Part shown: positions 38,350-48,511 of the stretch, piece after piece | How the letters are laid out: every line of letters starts with the position of its first letter | Position numbering within the stretch: the first letter of the stretch is position 1 | Assembly: GCA_947462335.1 (NCBI GenBank) | Contig: OX381707.1 | Location: 83,228,610 to 83,292,609 of the forward strand | Direction: 5' to 3' | DNA length: 64,000 bases | DNA from: Harmothoe impar | Lineage: Eukaryota > Annelida > Polychaeta > Phyllodocida > Polynoidae | The notes under the pieces: generated by a model | The model's database searches: none | What the model was told of the DNA's origin: nothing | Seen by the model: the letters and a program-made list of their open reading frames with translations, nothing else | Program-made: the position numbers and the translations under genes

Positions 38350-38973
38350 ATGATGGAAAGTTGCTACCGTGACATGAAGCGGAATGACGAAGCGGCGCGC
38401 GAATGTGAAGCTGATGCTGTAGCCTCTGCTACTGCTGCTGCTAGTGCTGCTCAGCGTGCTACTGCTGCATTTACTGCGGCTGTTAGTGACGCTGGTTGTG
38501 ATGACGTTGTTGTTGTTGCCGCTGCGGCTGTGACTGCTGCTGTTGCTGCCGCCGATGCAGCTACTCATGCCACCGATGCCGACGCTGCTGCTGCTGATGC
38601 TGTTGCGGCTGCCGATGACGCCGCTGATAACGCTGCTAGTGCCCGCTCTGCCGCCCTTGCTACTGTCGCTGCTGCTGTTGTTGCTAATGCTCACGCTACT
38701 GCTGCTACAGCTGCTGCTACTGCTGCTACCGCTGCTGCCGAGGCTGCTGCCGCTGCTGCCGATGCTGCCAATGCTGCTGCCGATGCTGATGTTAGCAGTC
38801 GCGTCGACAAAGAATCGTCATTTGTCACTCTTAAACCTCCAGTTGAACGCGCGACGAGTAGTAGGGCTACCAACGCGACGGCCGGATGGTGCAACTGGTG
38901 TCGTCGCTTCTGCTCGTGCGCTTGCTTTTCTTCCAGTCCTACCTGCTGCTGCTACGGTATGATAGTGTTATAG
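38350..38973 (+). CDS. Alanine-rich ORF near the right end of the Polinton
   Basis: 207 residues from the first ATG in frame (the frame is open upstream through the ACT repeat but has no ATG there). After MMESCYRDMKRNDEAARECEA comes about 130 residues that are mostly Ala, with Asp, Thr and Val, encoded by GCT/GCC-rich triplets, then a hydrophilic segment and a Cys/Trp-rich tail (GWCNWCRRFCSCACF). It is the only rightward gene and has its own TATA box. The helical Ala repeat could be fibre-like, but no homologue is recognised, and triplet expansion of a non-coding region remains possible. Confidence 0.5.
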   Translation: MMESCYRDMKRNDEAARECEADAVASATAAASAAQRATAAFTAAVSDAGCDDVVVVAAAAVTAAVAAADAATHATDADAAAADAVAAADDAADNAASARSAALATVAAAVVANAHATAATAAATAATAAAEAAAAAADAANAAADADVSSRVDKESSFVTLKPPVERATSSRATNATAGWCNWCRRFCSCACFSSSPTCCCYGMIVL

Positions 38974-39061
38974 TGTTTGAATGAGAACGCGCGTAGTTAC
39001 ACATAGACGCTGTAACAGATGTGCTTTTTTTTTGAAAATATAATTTTAACATAACATGGAA

Positions 39062-39481
39062 CTTGTTGTGTTTATTTTCTATATATAAGTTGTTTGTTTA
39101 CAAACAGTCACGTGTCACGTGGTGTTGTTTACAAACAAGAGAGCCACGTGGTGTTGTTTACAAACAAACCCTAAGTAGGTCACGTTACCCTAGTTACCAG
39201 AATGCCGGCTTCTGATTGGCTGAGCCTAAGTAGGTCACGTGACGTAAGCAGGTCACGTTACCATGGTTACCAGAATGCCGGCCTCTGATTGGCTGAGAGC
39301 TTCTAAGTAGGTCAGTAGGTCACCCAGAATGCTGGCTTCTGATTGGCTGAGAGCCCTAAGTAGGTCACGTTACCATGGCAACGGGTCACGTGACCAAATG
39401 GAGGCCTCTGATTGGCTGCATGTCGATTGAGTAATAAACAGTAGTTAACTATAGTCCCGTTCCGATAAATACTATACTACT
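39062..39481. repeat. Polinton right terminal inverted repeat
   Basis: About 420 bp, reverse complement of 28977-29416 with few differences and a small length gap near the inner end. Carries the same CCAAT, CACGTG and gtttacaaac modules. Confidence 0.93.
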
Positions 39482-39487
39482 CATACC
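39482..39487. repeat. Target-site duplication, right copy (CATACC)
   Basis: Identical to 28971-28976. Confidence 0.95.
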
Positions 39488-39667
39488 TATGAGATCACTA
39501 CATGATTCATTGGTTCCCTAATTTTAACAAATATGAAATTAGAGTTTTGATTTTATTCAGATACTAACTATGCTGAAACTATGTTCTATTGGATGCAATT
39601 AGTGTGGCTGTTAATTAATAAATACCTCGACATAGAATGGATCCCCTTATGGCTGAGTCATGAGATT

Positions 39668-39868
39668 GTAACAATTGGATAGTCTTTGACCAGGTGACGT
39701 AAAGGGGCCTATTTAAACAGAAATGCGGGAGGGGGGGGGAGTTCATATGTATTATAACCCTATATATTACAAATTCCCCAACAGTTCCGTGTACATAGCC
39801 CCCTATTTCAGCTGTTTTGATATTGCCAGTCAAAGACGTCATCTACTCAAAGACTATCCAATTGTTAC
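39668..39868. mobile_element. Miniature inverted-repeat element, 201 bp
   Basis: gtaacaattggatagtcttt at the left end and its perfect complement at the right end (22 bp arms). The interior has no coding signal. Confidence 0.75.
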
Positions 39869-40429
39869 AAAGTCGTTGATAGGTTTCAAACGCACAAAGT
39901 CTGCAGAAATGTAAGAAGCTGTAATGTTTCTTCCTTTCCTTATTGTATAACATGTTGAGTGCTGTATGATACAGCACAGACTTATCTCATGGAGAACAAT
40001 ACAATTGTTGTTTTTTTACCCATTAAAGATGATTCAACTTATTCAATGTGTGAAGTACGCAAGAAAGAAATCAAAGAAATATTCCTGATTTCTAGAGCTT
40101 TTTTAAGCTTTTTTTTTTCAAAATTCAAAATTTAAAGTGTATTGCCATATAGACGCATATAAGTACCTTGGCATAAAAATCATGATTGGGGAAAACTTCT
40201 TTTTTTTTAAAACATTTTTGATATAAAAATATGCAAAAATTGGAGAAATATTGGGGAAATTGGTATCAAAATAAAGTTTATGTTGTCTGTAATGCAGTCA
40301 GCTAGGAATGGCTTGCATTATAACAACCATTGCTGGTCAATAAACTCAGAATCACTAAAGAATGAAAATTGATTGCGAAAAGTCTGAAATTTCCAATGTA
40401 TTCAAAAAGAGTGGGCTGAGTGCCTGTCC
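39869..40429. other. No gene seen
   Basis: AT-rich sequence with T runs at 40110 and 40200; no motif or repeat recognised. Confidence 0.5.
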
Positions 40430-40650
40430 CGGCTCCACTCCGACTCTTGCTGTAGGGGTACCAAGTTTAGACGTTTAAGTGTGTTTAAATGCCAAGCGAA
40501 ATAATATCCTACCTTGGGAGGAGTATTCAGTCGTCTTTGTGCATGTGGCCAAAGAGTAGGATTCAACCCTGATGTACCAACCCACGGCTCCTGTATCTTT
40601 TCCTTCAGTCCTTCCTCAGGTAGTAGGCCCTGTGCGTCGTTATTGATAGT
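40430..40650 (-). pseudogene. Diverged copy of the exon at 28651-28813
   Basis: Minus strand gives a peptide related to QGLPPEE...EP..GTSG...P.L, then the same caag|gtagga donor and similar intron start (ggggtaccaag, agacgtttaag). There is no ATG at the equivalent place, and the peptide is altered, so it is probably a decayed or divergent duplicate. Confidence 0.5.
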
Positions 40651-40700
40651 AAAGCAGATACTGCGTAATGATAAAAGAGACTATACCGCAGCTAGATGGT

Positions 40701-40910
40701 GTTTCTCCACAAATCTGCGGACGTCCGCAAATTTGCGGACGTCTGCAAATATATTTATGGAGCTCCGCAAATTATGCCTTTTTGGTACTTAAGCATACAA
40801 ATACGGACCTCTGTATATATTTGCGGACATCCGTATATATTTGCGGACATCCGTATATATTTGCGGACATCCGTATATATTTGCGGAGCTCCGCAGATTT
40901 GTGGAGAAAC
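40701..40910. repeat. Palindromic element with internal 20-bp tandem repeats
   Basis: Ends gtttctccacaaatctgcgg and the exact complement (ccgcagatttgtggagaaac). The right half has three to four copies of gtatatatttgcggacatcc; the left half has gcggacgtccgc palindromes. Apparent ORFs run through all frames, as expected of a repeat. Confidence 0.85.
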
Positions 40911-41156
40911 GGGACCCTAGCCTTATCAGCATACATATCTTAACAAGTCTAATCTCGCCCATTTCTTGATGGTGGAATCTTGATCTTTAATACTTGATCA
41001 GTTTGTTATCAGTTCAGAAACTCTTGACTAGAGGGTAGAGCCTGAGTCATACGATAAGACTGTACTCTAAACTGAGTTAACCCACGGTGGGCGGCTAAGA
41101 CAAAGGATTCGCACCTTGGGTATATCGTATACACTAACATAACCGAGGGTTAAATC

Positions 41157-41291
41157 AGATAGACGACACCTGTACCCTGGTATGCCTTCATACCCACTGC
41201 CCACTGGTCAGCGACTCGGTGTATAACACCTCGTCTAGACCTTGTGGGGCAGTGGGTATGACGCATACCAGGCTACAGGTGTCGTCTATCT
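41157..41291. repeat. Hairpin with 45-bp arms
   Basis: agatagacgacacctgta...catacccactgccc at 41157-41202 is the reverse complement of 41247-41291 with few mismatches; loop of 44 bp. Likely a miniature transposon. 41292-41830 holds nothing else recognised. Confidence 0.8.
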
Positions 41292-41859
41292 AACACTTAC
41301 ACCATGCACGTATTATTACTAATAGCCAGGGACAGAGCACAATGAATTCACTACAGTTATCATACCAACCTATAGAAGAACACACAGTTTATCTGATAGT
41401 GAAAGTAGCTTACTATAAAACCGTCGAAACTATCAAAAGAAGTTTATTGTATAGAGAATGCTTTGCCAGTGGATGAGAGGAGTCCACATTAAATAGGTAT
41501 CTGTAAATGTTAACTTGTGATAACTCAGTTACATTGTTAAATGTCTTTTTTTTCTTTATGACAATAGATCGGATATGTGGGTGTATAAGCTGTATTGCTG
41601 GTGATATGTATTGTCGAGCTGTGTAAATTCTTTATGTTGCCCGGATATGTACATCGGAATGTTGTATAATTTACATCTTCTCATCTTTGTTCGTCTCCGA
41701 ATCCTGGCAGAAATACAGGTATGGGGGAAATATGCATATTCATACACACAGAGACATTCAGAGATATAATCATTATTAGATCGTATTAAGTTTCATCTTC
41801 TGTTTAGATACATGGGGTAAAGATTCAATGAAATACATGTGTGTGCCTGTACATGGGTA

Positions 41860-42060
41860 AAAATCGACACGGGCGACACGGCGACACGGCCCTTTTAAAA
41901 ATTGACATGGGCGACACGGCCCTTTTAAAATTCGACAGACACAGACATCTTTATAAGGCTCTAGTACATTTCTATATGGATAAAAATGGACACAGCGACA
42001 CGGCCCTTTTGCTAAAAATCGACACGGCGACATGGTCAAAATTGTAGGACCCCATGTGGA
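41860..42060. repeat. Degenerate tandem repeat 'aaaatcgacacggcgacacggcccttt'
   Basis: Five or six diverged copies. Related single copies occur at 28155-28285 and, weakly, at 56585-56770 (atgtcgatcttaaaaaaaggccatg). Confidence 0.7.
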
Positions 42061-42103
42061 GGCACATGTGTTACTAGGCACCTAGTCTGATGGCAGGTGT
42101 CCC

Positions 42104-42210
42104 TTATCCGTTCAAGTAGCGTCTTTCCTGATAGGGACTCAGAGTCTATACAATCCGTTATCTTAGTTTCTTTTTCAAGTTACCTTGTTACAGGTTTCAC
42201 GATGGTGTAG
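42104..42210. repeat. Interspersed repeat with 'ttcaagtagcgtctttcctg' core, copy 3
   Basis: ggtgtcccttatcc, ttcaagtagcgtctttcctg and ttagtttctttttc match the copy at 9188-9310 and in part 24450-24560. Confidence 0.55.
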
Positions 42211-42782
42211 ATACCTCTTTATCCTTATACTCGATACGACTTGTCATATTAGAATATAGATATAATAATGTGGTGGAGGTCCCCGAAACATACCCTTGTC
42301 TATGAAGATAAAAGCCTGCGTGTTACTATGTTTCAAAGGGCCCGCGTGCGAGCCGATTTTCGACCCCAAGGGGGGGGTCAACAATTTTGACCCCTTGATG
42401 GGGGCGGTGTACAAAATTTCGCCCACTCCACGCAGAAACCCACCAACCCCCTGTTGTTAAAAAATGATCACTCCCTAAAGCCCATTAATATTGCATAAAG
42501 AACCTAGTTTGATATCACTATGCAGCATATTTACTCCTGTTGTTATACTCAAAGTGTATAGGTCCATCCTATAGTTGGGATAAGTATAATGGCAGTGCCT
42601 TTGTCATTTGATATTCACTGGTCCCTAGTTGGCATCAAACATCTTAATTGAATGGTCGTCTTTTAACAACGGGAAGGTTAGCACAGGTCTGAGGCGTGCC
42701 AATTATTTAGGCTCAAATCCCCCCTCTCCCCTCCCCCCTCTCAAGAGGGATTAAATCTATTGCAGCCGATTCCTTTTGGCTA

Positions 42783-43471
42783 CACTGCAAAAAAGGTGTT
42801 TAGATCCTAAACACAATCCTAAACACATTCCTGCCCCGTTTTTGTCCACACAATATGATCCTAAACATGTTTAGACAAATAATATGTTTAGCTCAGTGCT
42901 TAGACATGTATGTGTTTAAAGCAATGTGTTGAGGACAATGAAGTGTTTAGAATTCAAGAATTTAGCATATCATTGTGTTTATCTGTCAAGTTTTTAAGGC
43001 TAAAAGTGGTGTGCCTAGAGACCTATTATTATTATGTTTAGATAAATAAATAAATAATTTTATTTCCACATAATGTCTTGATGAGACTTCTAGCAGCAGC
43101 CCCCTACCCTAAGGGCAATATGTGCATCATTATTTCACATAGGCCTCTATTTTAACATAGACACAGCCTTGAGTCAATACAGCAGACCTTCAGGGAAGAT
43201 GATGCTTTATCCATTCTTAAAGTTCTTAAAAGAGGTGTCTATGTAGCTGATGTATCTTTATTGCATCGTGATCATAGTGATATAGCATTGTCAAACAAGT
43301 TTAAATTCTAAACATCTGAAAACAGATTCAATATAACTGTTTAGGCATTTAGAATAAAAGTGTTTCATTCCTAAACAGAAGGATTCAAAGACACAAACCT
43401 AGTAAAATGTTTAGACTTTGAACATGTTTAGACCTAAACATGTTTAAAACCTAAGCACCTTTTTTGCAGTG
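42783..43471. mobile_element. Non-autonomous DNA transposon with CACTGCAAAAAAGG ends, 689 bp
   Basis: Inverted ends CACTGCAAAAAAGGTGTTTAG and CTAAGCACCTTTTTTGCAGTG, with TA on both outer sides (possible TA target duplication). The word tgtttag or its complement ctaaaca recurs more than a dozen times, concentrated toward both ends, like a transposase-binding array. No ORF. Confidence 0.85.
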
Positions 43472-43799
43472 TATAGTAATGCATTAGCTTATTTGCTAAA
43501 AAAGAAATCTGAATTTGCTTGGTTCTCTCTAATTTGAAGAGGGGTGTTTCGCCCTTACCCTTCAAGACATTCAAATATTGTTGGTCACCCCCGAAAAGGC
43601 AACTCCCCCCCGGGTGCCGTCTCTGACCGGGTGCCATCTCTGACCGGTTTGGCATGATAAGAGCAATATAGGGTAGACGGGCATTAAAATGTAGTGTACA
43701 AGTGAACAGGTCATGTAAAGTATAGAAAAAGGAAATGTAATTCTGAATAACTTTCAACAATTTCTGTACAGTTTTAGTGAAAAAGAGAGCTAAAATAAA

Positions 43800-43890
43800 A
43801 GCAAAATACTGTCACTTATAGGCCAGAGACCGCACATGGTCAGAGATGGCACCCGGTCAGAGAAGAAAACATTGGCCCAAGTTCATGACA
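43800..43890. repeat. Half copy of the 'gaccgggtgc' miniature family
   Basis: ggcacccggtcagag, aaaacattggcccaagttc and gacacggcc match one end of the element at 48194-48511. Separate short gaccgggtgcc units lie at 43625-43650. Confidence 0.6.
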
Positions 43891-44024
43891 CGGCCTGATA
43901 CGTTTTTTTGGACGTCTTTCACTCGGATTTAGATGTCTCTTAAAAACAGATTTTGAACAGGTATAATGCAGATTAGCCCTAAGTCCACGGGGGCAGGAGC
44001 ATGCAATATCCTGCATCAAAACTG

Positions 44025-44113
44025 TATCGCACCTCTGTCGCCTCTATTTCGCCGCTATTTCGCCTGTGTCGACAGCGAAATAGCGGCGAAATGGTGGCGA
44101 CAGAGGTGCGATA
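44025..44113. repeat. Near-perfect palindrome, 89 bp
   Basis: tatcgcacctctgtcgcc...gctatttcgcc faces its complement around a short gtgtcga centre. Confidence 0.85.
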
Positions 44114-44189
44114 CTGTTTTAACACAGGTTCTTGTCGCAGTGGATTTTAGGCTATAGTCACTGCCGGACGTTGGCCGCCACACACATAA

Positions 44190-44426
44190 GGCTGGATTCC
44201 ACTAGGGCGACACTAGTCCCTGCAAAACGTAGCGTTCTTTTAATCTTTTGTTCTAGAAAATTTCCCTTCATTTCTCCACATTGTCGCTCTGAATGTCACC
44301 CTGTTTCTGTGGATATTCAGGGCGACATTTAGGGCGACATTCAGGGCGAAACACTGCGAAATATTTGAGAACAAAGGATCTAAAAGAACGCCCTGTTTCG
44401 CAGGTACTAGTGTCGACTCATAAGCC
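44190..44426. mobile_element. Miniature element 'ggcgacactagt', first of a back-to-back pair
   Basis: Inverted ends around gcgacactagt..cctgc.aaac and ttcttttaatc/gatctaaaagaa. The centre repeats agggcgacatt three times. No ORF of coding character. Confidence 0.7.
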
Positions 44427-44735
44427 CGGACTCCACTAGGGCGACACTGGTGTCTGCGAAACGTTGCGATCTTTTTTTTATGTTTTGTTTTGAATTTCAC
44501 TCCATTTCGCCCCATTTCGCCCCATTTCGCCCCATTTCGCCCCATTTCGCCCCATTTCGCCCTGATTTCGCCCTACCCCTGGCGTTCCTTGAGGCGACAC
44601 TGCCGCGAAATGCAGCGAAATGAGGAGAAATGAAACAAAATGTGAGAATCAAAGCATGAAAAAAGATCGCCACGTTTCGCAAGGCCCTGTGCCGCCCTAG
44701 TGGAGCCCAGGCTATTGGCAGCGATTGGAGTCCGG
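44427..44735. mobile_element. Miniature element 'ggcgacact', second of the pair
   Basis: ggactccactagggcgacac at the left, complement (gccgccctagtggagccc ... ggagtccgg) at the right, both followed inward by tgcgaaacgttgcgatctttttt. Holds a 10-bp tandem run of catttcgccc (about six units, 44512-44580). Confidence 0.75.
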
Positions 44736-45309
44736 CCTTTAGAAACCACTTTGACACAAGATGTCTCCCTTTACCAATATCAATAGAATTGAATCTACAT
44801 TTACAATAGTATGACCATAAATGAGTGTCTTTTCAACAAAAGGAATTCACATGTGAGATGAAACTTGAACAACTTTTTGTCTGGAATGTATGACCTGTTA
44901 CTTTTATTTCTATAGAATGGATATTAATAGAACCAGGAGATTAGCAGAAGCACACCTTTTCTCTGATCGCTATATCTGTTCAAGGCTTATAGCCACTGTG
45001 CTAGGATCAATGTGTTAAGTCTCTGCAGGAATATTAACATGAGGATATAGGAGGTCCACTGAAACAATATATAGCATATAAATTTATCTAATTTTAAATA
45101 TATTTTGTCAGTGTTTTTGTCAGAGATTACGTACTGGATATACTCCTGGGGGTAGAGAGGCAATATAATTAATATAAGCCAAGGCTGAAGGCCGAGGCTT
45201 ATGTTATTATCAATGATATTGACTGGAGACACCAGGAGTATATCCGACATTTATACTCCGCCTGGATGTTTGGTCTATTGTTCCTACTGTAGGTTTATTT
45301 CCATATTTT
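44736..45309. other. No gene seen
   Basis: AT-rich. A 20-bp inverted pair (actcctgggggt / accaggagta) lies around 45143-45241. Confidence 0.45.
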
Positions 45310-45319
45310 ACTTTTGGGA

Positions 45320-45435
45320 GCCTGAGCGGAGATTTTGTGAGGTGCTGTCTGGAGATTTTGTGACTGGGAGTGCTGTCCGGAGGTTTTGGAAGTGCTGTCC
45401 GGAGGTTTTGTGGGTGCTGTCCGGAGGTTTTGTGA
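45320..45435. repeat. Minisatellite of about 23 bp
   Basis: Five copies of ggtgctgtccggaggttttgtg with drift. Confidence 0.8.
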
Positions 45436-45485
45436 ATTATGAGGGGAGATTTTAGGGCCTAATTTATTTAGAAAAACCAGGGATT

Positions 45486-45553
45486 CTAGTGAGACTCAAA
45501 CCCACGTGAGTAAGATTCATGTACCAGCGCCTAGACCACACAGCCACGGCGCC
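45486..45553 (-). repeat. tRNA-like sequence, SINE head or pseudogene
   Basis: Minus strand: gtggctgtgtggtctaggcg A-box-like region and gggtttgagtctcac B-box. Stems are imperfect. Probably a tRNA-derived repeat. Confidence 0.5.
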
Positions 45554-45918
45554 TGTACATAGCATGTGAGGCAAAGAACTAAATATCTATTATGTTTCTA
45601 TACACTGATAGGTACCATATTAAACACTGATATATTTAGAACCATGCCATGATTAGTTATAAATGGTAGACTAATAAGTGTATTGGCAGAATCACAAAAT
45701 CGTATTCCCCTTTTGTTGGTAAGTATAACAATACTGGATGTAGCAGATTCGAATCCCACACAAAACTCTAAAATTGTCATTGTCAGTAAAATATCACTAA
45801 TGCAATGATATGATCGACCACATTGGAATATATGACTTGCCTGTGTATATAAGATGGAATATAAGCTAGAAACCCTTTACACAGGAGATATTTTCAAAAT
45901 ATAAAATACTATCTCTTT

Positions 45919-45984
45919 GTGAATCGAACTCATAACCTTCTGGTTGATTGTCATATGCCATAGCCATTAGGCCATGGAGCTGGC
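45919..45984 (-). repeat. tRNA-like sequence, second copy type
   Basis: Minus strand: atggcctaatggctatggc (A-box) and gagttcgattc (B-box). Isolated plus-strand B-box words with shared flanks (cgaatcccacacaaaactc; cgaatcccaaacgaaactc) occur at 45748 and 46053, so a SINE family is likely. The remainder of 45560-46150 holds no gene. Confidence 0.5.
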
Positions 45985-46157
45985 TATACCACAGCACATT
46001 GTACAGGTTTTATTATTCTATCTGATGTACGCAATCTTGCTGTAGCAGGTTCGAATCCCAAACGAAACTCAAAATAGATTTTGCATAAAATCTCGAATTT
46101 ATCATTAAAAAGACCCCTTACTATTAGGTAGCTCATGCAGGATGGAGTATAAGCTAG

Positions 46158-46250
46158 AAAACCTCCTTGGAGGTGTAGTATTTGCAGTAAAACCTCCTCG
46201 GCTACGCCTCGGAGGTTTTACTGCAAATACTACACCTCCGCGGAGGTTTT
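46158..46250. repeat. Near-perfect 93-bp palindrome
   Basis: aaaacctccttggaggtg... pairs with ...cacctccgcggaggtttt around a ctacg loop. 46251-47110 contains nothing else recognised. Confidence 0.9.
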
Positions 46251-47123
46251 CCATCACACAGCCCGCTCTCATAGATTAATCATGTAAAATAGGCTAATTA
46301 CAGCTCTTTCTCCACATATGTGGCCTAGGAGGATATCCCGTATAACCCTCCTTGGATGTTATATGATCATCAAACATGTTCTCTGTGTGTTCTCATCGAA
46401 ATACAATGATCCTAGCTTATGCTTGAAGAGTGCAACGTCATTCTGATACAGAGTAGTCATATATAAACTAAACATGCTGTGGGACGTCTGCATGTTGGAT
46501 TTATGTAGGGTCCCACGACAAACACACAGACTCTGACTGCCTTGTCTCAACTTCTAAATACTGATTCTCAGGTTTCATTGAGTAATTGATAGTCAATAAC
46601 AGGTTTAACTGCCAATACTAACGCAACACATGCCTGACACAACTACATATTTCATATCTGTGTCAGTTTAATACATGTTGGAAAGTTACCATGTATATAA
46701 AACTGTCATGAATTTGTAATTTGTTTTGATCAGGTTCCAGGTTACACTGATGCAACAGTTTAGTGACTGAGAGGTGGACTATATAGTCTATGTAGGTTGT
46801 ATTTAACAAGGAACAGACTCAAAGTTGATTATCAACAGGCCATGAACAAATACTACATATATAAAAGTAATCTGTGATTAGAGGACAACAGACTCAAGGC
46901 TGATTATCAGTCGGTTGTAAACAAATACTATAAAAGTAATCTGTGAGCACAACAAACTCAAAGGTAATCTGTGATAGGAGTACAATGATATGCTCAATAC
47001 ATCAATGAGTACTTCTTCGGCATAGGAAAGCGTTTGGTGGAGGTGCTGCCACCTGTTGATCCACACACTAACTACATTGCCCTGATATGGTACTAGCATA
47101 TGAGACGGATCTGCTGCACAGAA

Positions 47124-47218
47124 CATTGAATCAACATTGATAATTGGTTGTCAATGTTGATTCAATGTTGAACCAACGTTGAATCAACGTTTAATTGAAT
47201 TGTGTGCCCACTGGGTAG
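47124..47218. repeat. Miniature repeat with 'aacgttgaatcaacg' core
   Basis: Repeated caacattga / tcaatgttg / ccaacgttgaatcaacg words and a gtgcccactgggta end; looks like one end of a miniature transposon. Confidence 0.6.
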
Positions 47219-47283
47219 CTGTTTATCTATTAAGATAAATAAGCCTTCTAGTATTAAGTATATGAAGAGTCGCGTTATCAAAG

Positions 47284-47499
47284 ATGCCTTTATGTCTATC
47301 CCTGATGTGTATGTTCAATAGATGTCTAGCGAAATCACACTTCCCCTCTGCATGGAAGGCTGCTACTGTTGTACCAAACCCGAAGAAGCCTAACTCCTCA
47401 GTGGTTAATGATTTAAGGTCTATATGTTTATCACCAATTCCAGCTAAATTAATGGAGAAGAGTACTAGCTGTGTAGCTAGTGTGGTTCAAAGGGGCTAA
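47284..47499 (+). pseudogene. LINE reverse transcriptase fragment
   Basis: The plus frame reads FPSAWKAATVVPNPKKPNSS then VVNDLRSICLSPIPAKLMEK, matching RT motif 1 of Jockey/CR1-type LINEs (normally ...NDLRPISL.P...K..EK). It breaks off about 70 residues later. Different in wording from the intact LINE at 9.9-12.8 kb, so another family. Confidence 0.7.
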
Positions 47500-48193
47500 C
47501 TTAACCCTATTGTCAGTTCTAAATATCACACCCAGAAAGGAATAATTAAGGTAACCACTGAAAAAAAAACATGAGGACCCAGCTTTTCTGCTCTCGCTAT
47601 TCACAAATTTAAGTACCCATGAACTCTTTTTTTTGCCACCTCCGCAAAAATGTATACCCGAGAATAGACTATAACTACATTCACAGTAATCACATCTTAT
47701 AGCAGTAACTGAACACTTGAATTTCAACATATGACATTTTATTGATTTTGATATATCATGAACTTCCCTACTACAACTCTCATCTGCTAGGGTTTATATG
47801 TGGCATATTACTGAAACACTCCATATGTAGTAATATTAGTTAAAACACAAATTGTTCAACTACAGCAACTCCCCAGATCGACCTCTGGGCTTCAACTTGG
47901 TAAATGTTTAATGTTCTGCCCCTGAGCGTTGCCCAGATTACTACCGTAAATTCCTGTGTATAGCCCGCCAAACCATCAGTGTGTGTACTACAAAATCCCC
48001 AAAGTATAGGTGCGGGTAATACAAGGGTTTTTGCCAGTATAGTACAGTACTAAAACCACAATTTTCAGACCTCTGGTGCGGGTTATACAGTTCTCTCAGA
48101 GTCGGGGTGCAGGTTATACGCGAGATGCATTGGTGACTGTTGTGGACACTACCTCTTTGTAGTGTCTATATAGTGGCATCTGAAAGACTATAA
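47500..48193. other. No gene seen
   Basis: AT-rich. A diverged 'gtataagccgc' repeat copy lies at 47941-48120 (taccgtaaattcctgtgtatag, caggttatacgcg). Confidence 0.5.
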
Positions 48194-48511
48194 GGCTGTG
48201 TCTCACCAACTTGGGCCAATGTTTTCATCTATGATCGGGTGCCGTCTATGATCGAGTGCCGTCAATGACCGGGTAGCAAGGAAACCTCTATGTACGGGCC
48301 CCTTTAGGTGAATTGTCTTATGTTTTTCCAGAACAATATTTCCATAAACTTTTTTGATCCCCTAACATATCACAGGATTAAAAAAAAAAAGATAAAATCC
48401 TACTTTTTTATTTGGCCGGTCATAGACGACACCCGGTCATAGACGGCACCCGGTCATAGATGGTACCCGGTCATAGGAGAAAACATTGGCCCAAGTTGGT
48501 GAGACACAGCC
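48194..48511. mobile_element. Miniature element of the 'gaccgggtgc' family, best copy, 318 bp
   Basis: ggctgtgtctcaccaacttgg at 48194 pairs with its complement ending at 48511 (about 50 bp arms), with ccggtcatagacgg / ccgtctatgatcg units stacked inside. TAA on or near both flanks suggests a 3-bp target duplication, as in Harbinger-like elements. Confidence 0.85.

Larger units (their letters stand above)
28977..39481. mobile_element. Polinton/Maverick (adintovirus-like) element, complete ends, no DNA polymerase gene
   Basis: 10,505 bp with terminal inverted repeats 28977-29416 and 39062-39481, starting AGTAGTATAGTAT at both ends, and flanked by the exact 6-bp direct repeat CATACC (28971-28976 and 39482-39487). 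A 6-bp duplication and 5'-AG termini are hallmarks of Polintons. The gene set is integrase, packaging ATPase, adenain-like protease, double-jelly-roll major capsid, penton-like minor capsid, pVI-like protein and three family-associated small or unknown ORFs. Typical Polintons are 15-20 kb and carry a protein-primed family-B polymerase of over 1,000 residues; nothing here is long enough to be one. Confidence 0.95.

Noticed and set aside
38311..38962. Overlapping ORFs in other frames of the Ala-rich region (Ser-rich on minus, Leu-rich on plus)
   Set aside because: Triplet-repeat DNA is open in every frame; only the frame with the upstream TATA and first ATG is kept.
28971..39487. Contaminating viral contig joined to host sequence
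   Set aside because: Exact target-site duplication and continuous host-type flanks on both sides show an integrated element.
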